DNA of 20,087 nucleotides from an uncultured Bacillota bacterium. Lineage in GTDB: Bacteria > Bacillota > Clostridia > Peptostreptococcales > Anaerovoracaceae. The position numbers and the translations under genes are program-made. A model generated the notes under the pieces. It searched no databases. It saw nothing but the letters and a program-made list of their open reading frames with translations, and was not told where the DNA came from. Shown here piece by piece: positions 15,371-20,087 of the stretch (its first letter is position 1; every line of letters starts with the position of its first letter). The stretch is from positions 1 to 20,087 of the forward strand of contig CAMOZS010000007.1 of assembly GCA_946631075.1 (NCBI GenBank), read 5' to 3'.

Positions 15371-15692
15371 TTTCATCGATATTACAGGCATGGAGGAAAA
15401 GTTCGATGAAATCAATTGTTTGGTACTTGGGGTAAAATTTTGCTTTCATCGAAAAACTGCTGAAGCTGGTTGATTCGATGAAACGATCGGGAACGAAGTG
15501 CCGTCTGAAGCAATGTTTTCCACTTTCTCCCGGTTTTTACATGATCAGATGTCACTACCCGTGACATAGGCGGTAAGATTTCATCGAACGGTGCCATGAA
15601 AAGGCGGATCTCGATGAAACGGTTGGACACGCTAAAAACCCAAAAACAGGCCTTCATCGAACAATTTCCATCCGAAAGCGATTTCGATGAAA
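15371..15692. repeat. Copy A of a ~322-bp element with eight alternating half-sites
   Basis: No gene is supported between 15342 and 15890. Half-sites (core TCATCGA or its complement TCGATGA, usually 8-9 bp) start at 15371(+), 15403(-), 15444(+), 15475(-), 15579(+), 15611(-), 15652(+) and 15684(-). They form four inverted pairs with 22-23-nt spacers. The two halves flank a 95-bp centre containing CATGATCA (15540-15547). Copy B at 19195 has the same layout. Positional conservation exceeds sequence conservation; single-base length differences between pairs argue against a coding function. No known element type is recognised. Confidence 0.9.
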
Positions 15693-15772
15693 ACGGAAAA
15701 GAATTCGCGATCCACGGGGATCTGCGGTTCCGCTTGCTGCGGGCTGCAGCTCCGAAAAAGGGCTAGCGTACA

Positions 15773-15801
15773 TTGACAAAAGGCAAGGAGTGAGGTAAAC
15801 T
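15773..15801 (+). promoter_or_regulatory. Promoter of the ABC transporter operon
   Basis: Perfect TTGACA (15773-15778), a 17-bp spacer, then TAAACT (15796-15801). The start would be near 15808, giving a leader of ~83 nt that holds a CGGGAG/CTCCCG hairpin (15857-15871) just ahead of the ribosome binding site GGAG (15881-15884). The -35 begins 80 bp after repeat copy A. Confidence 0.75.
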
Positions 15802-15819
15802 AACAGTAAGTTAAACTTA
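15796..15819. promoter_or_regulatory. Overlapping palindromic operators on the ABC promoter
   Basis: TAAACTAACAGTAAGTTAA (15796-15814) is an imperfect inverted repeat (7 of 9 positions) that covers the -10 box. TAAGTTAAACTTA (15807-15819) is a perfect 13-bp palindrome over the predicted start. A dimeric repressor (TetR or MarR type by operator style) would block the promoter. No regulator gene is present in the window. Confidence 0.55.
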
Positions 15820-15890
15820 ACTAACTCATCTATAGAAGATGGATTTCCGAAACGAACGGGAGAAACTCCCGGAAGCGACTGGAGCAAGAT

Positions 15891-16589
15891 ATGTACCTTG
15901 ACCTGAAAGATGTGACCAAATCGTACGGGGAAAGCGGAAACCGCACCCAGGTGCTGCGGGGGATCAGCTTCGGGCTGGAGCAGGGGAAGATCTGCGTCCT
16001 GCTGGGACCGTCCGGATCGGGCAAATCGACCCTGCTGAATATCATCGGAGGCATCGAGACCGTAGACGGCGGAAGCGTTTCCATCGACGGGGATACCATC
16101 GAGCACATGGCGGAAAAGGACCTGTCCAAGTACCGGCGCAACCACCTGGGCTATGTATTCCAGTCATACAATCTGATCCCCAATCTGACCGTACGGGAGA
16201 ACATCGAAGTCGGGGCTTACCTGTCTGACCAGCCTTTGCAGCTGGAGGAACTGATGAAGACCCTGGGCCTGTGGGAGCACCGGGACAAGACCCCCAACCA
16301 GATCTCCGGAGGCCAGCAGCAGCGGACAGCCATCGGCCGGGCCATCATCAAGAACCCGGATCTTCTCCTTTGCGATGAGCCGACGGGCGCCCTGGACTAT
16401 AAGACGTCCAAGGAGATCCTGGCCCTGATCGAGGAAGTCAACCAGAAATACGGGACCACCGTCATGCTGGTCACTCATAACGACGCCATCAAAGAGATGG
16501 CCGACCGGGTCGTGATCCTGCGGGACGGGCAGATCCGGGAAGAATACACCAACGAAATCAAGACGCCGGCGGCGGATCTGGAGTGGTAG
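15891..16589 (+). CDS. ABC transporter ATP-binding protein, MacB/LolD/SalX-type
   Basis: 232 residues. Complete nucleotide-binding domain: Walker A GPSGSGKST (39-47), Q-loop in 'YVFQSYNLIPNLTVRENI', signature ISGGQQQR (138-145), Walker B 'LLLCDEPTGALD' with D162/E163, and switch His196 in 'LVTHND'. 'PTGALD' and the overall length are typical of the ATPases paired with FtsX/MacB permeases. Such pairs in Gram-positives export or detoxify peptides such as bacitracin and lantibiotics, or move lipids and lipoproteins; the substrate cannot be read here. The permease starts 1 bp after the stop, so the two form one unit behind the operator-bearing promoter. Confidence 0.93.
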   Translation: MYLDLKDVTKSYGESGNRTQVLRGISFGLEQGKICVLLGPSGSGKSTLLNIIGGIETVDGGSVSIDGDTIEHMAEKDLSKYRRNHLGYVFQSYNLIPNLTVRENIEVGAYLSDQPLQLEELMKTLGLWEHRDKTPNQISGGQQQRTAIGRAIIKNPDLLLCDEPTGALDYKTSKEILALIEEVNQKYGTTVMLVTHNDAIKEMADRVVILRDGQIREEYTNEIKTPAADLEW

Positions 16590-16590
16590 C

Positions 16591-19041
16591 ATGAGCAGCA
16601 AAGGGAAGACGGGCAATCCTCTCATGAAGCGCATTCCCCGGGAACTGAAGAAGGACCTGGGGAAGTATATCGCGCTGTTTTTGTTTATGGCGCTGATGAT
16701 CGGCCTGGTATCGGGTTTTATCGTCGCCGACAGCAGCATGATCAAAGCCTACAATGACAGCTTCGACAAATTCGCCGTGGAGAACGGGCATTTCAACTGC
16801 GACCTGAAACTGACCGACCGGGCCATCCGCAACATCGAAGATGAGGACGTCACGCTGCACCAGATTTTCTATAAGGATAAGACGGCGGAGATCGGCGGGG
16901 AGCCGAAGACGATCCGGGTCTACCGGCTGGAGGACCGGATGGACGGAGGCAAGGTGAAGATCAACGGGGCCGATGTCATGGAAGGGCGGCTCCCCCGGGC
17001 GGAGGGGGAGATCGTGCTGGACCGGCTATTCGCTGTCAACAACGGGATCTCCGTGGGCGATACGGTGACCATCGAGGAGCAAAAGCTGGAGGTCACGGGC
17101 CTGGTCGCTCTTGGTGATTACAGCTCCATGTTTAAGAACAACTCGGACATGATGTTCAACGCTTCGGCCTTCAGCATAGCCCTGGTGACGGACGGGCAGT
17201 TCGGGGCTTTCGGGAACGGCGGCCTGGTCTACTGCTATGCCTGGCGCAATAATGACCAGAGTCTGACTGACGATGAGCAGCGGACCCGGGCGGACGATCT
17301 GATGGAGACGGTCTACGAGAATTCCATGCTGGGGGCGGATAGCTCCTGGAGCCCGATGGTGTGGAACATGCTGCTTTCTGCGGACGCTTTTGACGATGGC
17401 GGGGATCTGGACGTGATCGAGACCGAGGCGCCTCTGGACGAGTTCGTCTCCCGGCAGGATAATCAAGCCATCCAGTTCACCGGCGAAGATATGGGAAGCG
17501 ACAAGATCATGTTCGAATGGTTCCTCTATATCGTGACGATCGTGCTGGCCTTCGCCTTCGCCATCACGACCCGCAGCACCATCGAGCAGGAAGCCAAGAC
17601 CATCGGGACCCTGCGCGCTTCCGGTTATACCCGGGAGGAGCTGCTGGCCCACTACATCCTGCTGCCGGTCATCGTGACTGCGGCGGCGGCTCTGGTGGGC
17701 AACGTGCTGGGGTACACGGTCCTCAAATACACTATGGCGAATATGTACTACCATTCCTATTCCCTGCCGACCTATGTGACCGTATGGAGCGGAGAGGCCT
17801 TCCTGAAGACGACCCTGATCCCCTGCGCCCTGGTCATCCTGGTCGAGCTTCTGGTGATCGGACGGGCCCTGTCCCTTCCGCCCCTGGCCTTCCTGCGGCG
17901 GGATCTGAAGCGGAAGAAACAGAGCCGGGCGGTCCGGCTTCCGGCTTTTCGCTTCGCGACCCGGTTCCGGCTGCGGGTCATGCTGCAGAACCGGTCTACC
18001 TACCTGCTGCTGTTTGCGGGGATCTTTCTGGCCAGCGTGATCTTTCTGTTCGGATCCCTGTTCCTGCCTTTGCTGCATCAGTTTAAGGATACCATTCAGG
18101 AATCGGAGTTCTGCAAGTATCAGTACATCCTGAAGGAACCGGTGGATACTGAAGTGGCCGGCGCGGAGAAATACGCGGTGACCACCCTGGAAAACGAACG
18201 GGGCGAGAAGCTGACGGTCTACGGGATCGATCCGGAGTCCGGATACCTGGATACCCACGCGGCCGCCGGAGCTGCGGCCGCCAAGAGGGGCGACGAAGCT
18301 GCGGCCGCCGGCATCGCCGGCCTGTCGGAAAACCACGTCCTGCTTTCCAACTCCTACTTCGATAAGTACGGAACCAAAGAGGGCAGCGAACTGGTATTGA
18401 AAGAGGAGTTCACGTCCGATAAGTACTCGGTGGTCGTTGACGGGGCCTACGACTACCCGGCCTCCCTGGCCGTCTTCATGAACATCGACCAGTTCCGGGA
18501 GATGTTCGACCTGAAAGACAACTACTATTCCGGATACTTCAGCAACGAGGAGCTGACGGACATCCCCGAGTCCAAGGTGGCGGCGGTGATCACAGAGGAG
18601 GACCTTCTGACTACATCCAATCAGCTGGAGGACTCGATGGGCGGGGCCTTCCGCCTCTTCCTGGGATTCTCGATCATCCTCTTCATCCTGATGGTCTACC
18701 TGCTGGCCAAGTTAGTCACCGAGCGCAATGCCTACTCCATCTCCATGCTCAAGATCCTGGGTTACACCAACCGGGAAGCCGGCCGCCTTTACAACCGGGC
18801 GACCGGGATCGTTGTCCTGATTTCGCTGATCCTGTCGGGAGTTCTGGGTCTGCGGCTGATCCGGGTGATCTACTATACGATGATGCAGTCCTTCAGCGGC
18901 TGGCTCACCTTCTATGCGGCCCCCTGGGGCGTGCCGGTGCTCGTTGCGACCGGCATTGCCTGCTACGGCCTGGTCAATCTCATCCTCATGCGCCGCATCC
19001 GGCACATCCCCATGACCGACGCGCTCAAGGACGCGGAGTAG
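16591..19041 (+). CDS. FtsX-family ABC permease with two FtsX domains
   Basis: 816 residues. TM1 ~26-46, a large outside domain to ~305, then a first three-TM FtsX core (~308-430) with 'TIGTLRASGYTREELLAHYILLPV'. A basic cytoplasmic linker (RRDLKRKKQSR) precedes a TM near ~470-495, a second outside domain (~500-680) and a final three-TM FtsX core ('SISMLKILGYTNREAGRLYNRATG', ~710-725). The protein ends 'RRIRHIPMTDALKDAE', the usual permease tail that contacts the ATPase. Eight TMs with two outside domains fit the long single-chain FtsX permeases. An Ala-rich insertion at ~556-575 in the second outside domain is encoded by three GCGGCCGCC repeats. There is no 'VSEL'-type sensor gene beside it; drug or peptide efflux versus envelope lipid transport remains open. 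Confidence 0.9.
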   Translation: MSSKGKTGNPLMKRIPRELKKDLGKYIALFLFMALMIGLVSGFIVADSSMIKAYNDSFDKFAVENGHFNCDLKLTDRAIRNIEDEDVTLHQIFYKDKTAEIGGEPKTIRVYRLEDRMDGGKVKINGADVMEGRLPRAEGEIVLDRLFAVNNGISVGDTVTIEEQKLEVTGLVALGDYSSMFKNNSDMMFNASAFSIALVTDGQFGAFGNGGLVYCYAWRNNDQSLTDDEQRTRADDLMETVYENSMLGADSSWSPMVWNMLLSADAFDDGGDLDVIETEAPLDEFVSRQDNQAIQFTGEDMGSDKIMFEWFLYIVTIVLAFAFAITTRSTIEQEAKTIGTLRASGYTREELLAHYILLPVIVTAAAALVGNVLGYTVLKYTMANMYYHSYSLPTYVTVWSGEAFLKTTLIPCALVILVELLVIGRALSLPPLAFLRRDLKRKKQSRAVRLPAFRFATRFRLRVMLQNRSTYLLLFAGIFLASVIFLFGSLFLPLLHQFKDTIQESEFCKYQYILKEPVDTEVAGAEKYAVTTLENERGEKLTVYGIDPESGYLDTHAAAGAAAAKRGDEAAAAGIAGLSENHVLLSNSYFDKYGTKEGSELVLKEEFTSDKYSVVVDGAYDYPASLAVFMNIDQFREMFDLKDNYYSGYFSNEELTDIPESKVAAVITEEDLLTTSNQLEDSMGGAFRLFLGFSIILFILMVYLLAKLVTERNAYSISMLKILGYTNREAGRLYNRATGIVVLISLILSGVLGLRLIRVIYYTMMQSFSGWLTFYAAPWGVPVLVATGIACYGLVNLILMRRIRHIPMTDALKDAE
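18259..18309 (+). repeat. GCGGCCGCC repeats encoding an Ala-rich insertion in the permease
   Basis: The 9-mer occurs at 18259, 18274 and 18301, in frame, giving poly-Ala runs. The same 9-mer is part of the terminator stem at 15311. Confidence 0.7.
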
Positions 19042-19194
19042 ATCCAGCCGCGACCTGCTGGGTTGCGGCCGGCAAGCTTGCGGCTGCTGAGTCGTGGCTG
19101 CTGGATCTTAGCTGCGGGATCTGCGGCCGATGGAATAGCAGCCGGGAGGTCTGCAAAGGCCGCGTTTTAGGGCGGATCGTGATTTTTCATGTCG
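19042..19194. other. GC-rich non-coding stretch after the permease
   Basis: It contains many degenerate TGCGGC and GCTGCTG words and the 10-bp palindrome GCAAGCTTGC within 19069-19082. I see no clean hairpin followed by T, no credible reading frame with a ribosome binding site, and no promoter. It leads directly into repeat copy B. Confidence 0.5.
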
Positions 19195-19517
19195 CTTCAT
19201 CGAAATCACAGGTATTGAGAAAAAGTTCGATGAAAGCAGGATCCGGGGGATCTGAACAGAGTTCTGTCTTCATCGAAGGATCCGGTTTCATGGGGGGTCT
19301 TCGATGAAATGGACGGTCGAGGGGTCCTGTCAAATGTGATCTTCGCCATGTTTTGCCAGCTATTGCATGATCACTCGTCGCTGCAGACTGCGGTGGCCAG
19401 GGCTTTTCATCGAACATAGCTCGAATACGGCCAAGTTCGATGAAATCGCCGAACACAAAATAACGCGAGAACTGACACTCATCGAACTTTCCGCATAACG
19501 ATGTGATTTCGATGAAA
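19195..19517. repeat. Copy B of the ~322-bp element with eight alternating half-sites
   Basis: Half-sites start at 19195(+), 19227(-), 19268(+), 19301(-), 19405(+), 19437(-), 19478(+) and 19509(-), all with the TCATCGA/TCGATGA core. Steps are 32, 41, 33, 104, 32, 41 and 31 bp, against 32, 41, 31, 104, 32, 41 and 32 in copy A. CATGATCA recurs at 19366-19373, 31 bp before the fifth half-site as in copy A. The first pair's spacer also shares ACAGG and AAAAGT with copy A at the same offsets. Confidence 0.9.
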
Positions 19518-19536
19518 CCAGCGAAGAAACCCCATA

Positions 19537-19565
19537 TTGACACCTGGAAATATATGGAATAAACT
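19537..19565 (+). promoter_or_regulatory. Promoter of the last gene
   Basis: TTGACA (19537-19542), a 17-bp spacer, TAAACT (19560-19565): the same two hexamers and spacing as the ABC promoter. The start would be near 19572, so the message has a leader of only ~19 nt. Confidence 0.7.
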
Positions 19566-19587
19566 GGTCCCAGGTAAGGAGGACCAG
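19564..19587. promoter_or_regulatory. Inverted repeat over the start site of the last gene
   Basis: CTGGTCC (19564-19570) and GGACCAG (19581-19587), 10 bp apart, overlap the -10 box, the predicted start and the ribosome binding site AAGGAGG (19576-19582). Because the left arm lies upstream of the predicted start, it is more likely a DNA operator than an RNA hairpin. Confidence 0.4.
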
Positions 19588-19590
19588 AAA

Positions 19591-20087
19591 ATGCTGACAA
19601 AAAAGGAGATACGCATCGAGGCGGGGCTTGCCAGATCGCTCCACCAGCAGTTGCTCAAGGAAATCGGAAAATTGCCGAAGGGCGTGCTCTACTACAAGCA
19701 GGGTCACGGCGCAAAGCGCCCCTACCAGAGGGTCGATGGTCGGGAATTGTATCTCAATAGGGAGAAGCGGGGGATCATCCAGGGGCTAAACGACAAGAAG
19801 CAGCTTCAGCGTGCCGTCGACAAGCTGGAAGAAAACCTCCAGCTGCTGCAGCAGCTGGAGAGCGGATACACAGAGATCACCGATCTGATGCCGGACAACA
19901 TGAGCCCTCCCGCGGCAGGACAGGGCCCGATCCAGAGAACAGGGCTGATCCAGAAAACCGGCCCGCTCCGGAACTCGGGCCAGGCCCAGTATATCGGCCC
20001 GGTCCAGAAAGCGGCGCCGCTCCTTTCAAGAGAGAAAGTCAGTGAGATCGCCGCCATATGGAAGACGGAGCACAACGGGAACACCGA
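19591..20087 (+). CDS. Unrecognised basic protein with Gln/Pro/Gly-rich repeat (3' partial)
   Basis: Open from the ATG at 19591, 8 nt after AAGGAGG, to the window end with no stop; 165 complete codons. It begins MLTKKEIRIEAGLARSLHQQ, then 'LPKGVLYYKQGHGAKRPYQRVDGRELYL' (~28-55) and a coiled-coil-like 'KKQLQRAVDKLEENLQLLQQLESGY' (~68-92). This order resembles a conserved hypothetical family of Clostridia in which a short basic beta-rich start and a coiled coil precede a nuclease-like C-terminus, but that part is outside the window, so this is a weak suggestion. Residues ~110-140 are a degenerate repeat (GPIQRTG, GLIQKTG, GPVQKAA). No signal or membrane segment; cytosolic. It starts 74 bp after repeat copy B. 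Confidence 0.75.
   Translation, partial: MLTKKEIRIEAGLARSLHQQLLKEIGKLPKGVLYYKQGHGAKRPYQRVDGRELYLNREKRGIIQGLNDKKQLQRAVDKLEENLQLLQQLESGYTEITDLMPDNMSPPAAGQGPIQRTGLIQKTGPLRNSGQAQYIGPVQKAAPLLSREKVSEIAAIWKTEHNGNT

Noticed and set aside
15412..15657. Minus-strand gene in element A, with a related minus-strand frame in element B (19187-19600)
   Set aside because: The two translations share short motifs (FIE...FDE, TSDH...G..W), but these follow from the DNA half-sites and the central block. One-base length differences shift the frame between copies, and no ribosome binding site is evident.
15371..15692. CRISPR array
   Set aside because: The repeats are only 7-9 bp, alternate in orientation and have a 95-bp centre; spacers in copies A and B are related rather than unique, and no cas gene is present.
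17026..18336. Open minus-strand frame opposite the permease
   Set aside because: The + strand has an intact FtsX permease; the minus translation is Gln/His/Arg-rich without structure.
19042..19194. Terminator of the ABC operon
   Set aside because: GC-rich inverted words are present but no stem is followed by a T-run; the end of this transcript is not evident.

Overview
The window looks like a chromosomal segment of an anaerobic, Gram-positive-type bacterium, most likely a GC-rich member of the Clostridia (Bacillota). The reasons are strong AGGAGG ribosome binding sites, sigma-A-type promoters, lipoprotein and Sec signals without outer-membrane proteins, Lys-rich C-terminal fibronectin-like domains on surface proteins, and a tungsten-type aldehyde ferredoxin oxidoreductase operon. 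The genus cannot be fixed from the sequence. All recognised genes are on the + strand.

Layout. (1) 2-6503: two large secreted or surface proteins, 16 bp apart. The first is cut by the left edge (SBBP-like propeller repeats, two Ig-like modules, two FN3 modules). The second has a signal peptide, two InlB-type repeats, a long Ala-rich helical region and a Lys-rich FN3. Both end in the same kind of basic FN3 module. (2) 6627-10737: a tight five-gene operon behind a near-consensus promoter. It encodes a FecB/BtuF-type binding lipoprotein, a membrane-tethered protein with a molybdopterin-oxidoreductase-like fold plus a Big2 domain, a MotA/TolQ/ExbB proton channel, a DUF2149/ExbD-like partner, and a lipoprotein with a second copy of the oxidoreductase-like fold. 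It reads as a proton-motive-force-driven envelope machine in a cell that shows no sign of an outer membrane. (3) 10803-15341: promoter, a structured leader ending in an intrinsic terminator (candidate Moco/Tuco riboswitch), then a four-cluster ferredoxin, the AOR catalytic subunit, a MoaD/ThiS-like sulfur carrier, MobB, an unnamed 55-aa protein and a ThiF/MoeB-type E1 enzyme, closed by a strong terminator. The accessory genes fit pterin-cofactor maturation for the AOR. (4) 15371-19517: an ABC ATPase plus FtsX-type permease, with its own promoter and palindromic operator, bracketed by two copies of an unusual ~322-bp repeat element. (5) 19591-end: start of an unrecognised gene with its own promoter, running off the window.

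The most unusual object is the 322-bp element. It has eight half-sites with core TCATCGA/TCGATGA, alternating in orientation, at nearly identical spacings in both copies (about 32, 41, 32, 104, 32, 41, 32 bp). These spacings are all close to whole helical turns, while most of the sequence between them has diverged. I do not recognise it. It looks like a DNA-protein scaffold rather than a gene or a CRISPR array. Second in interest are the ExbB/DUF2149 operon and the AOR leader RNA.
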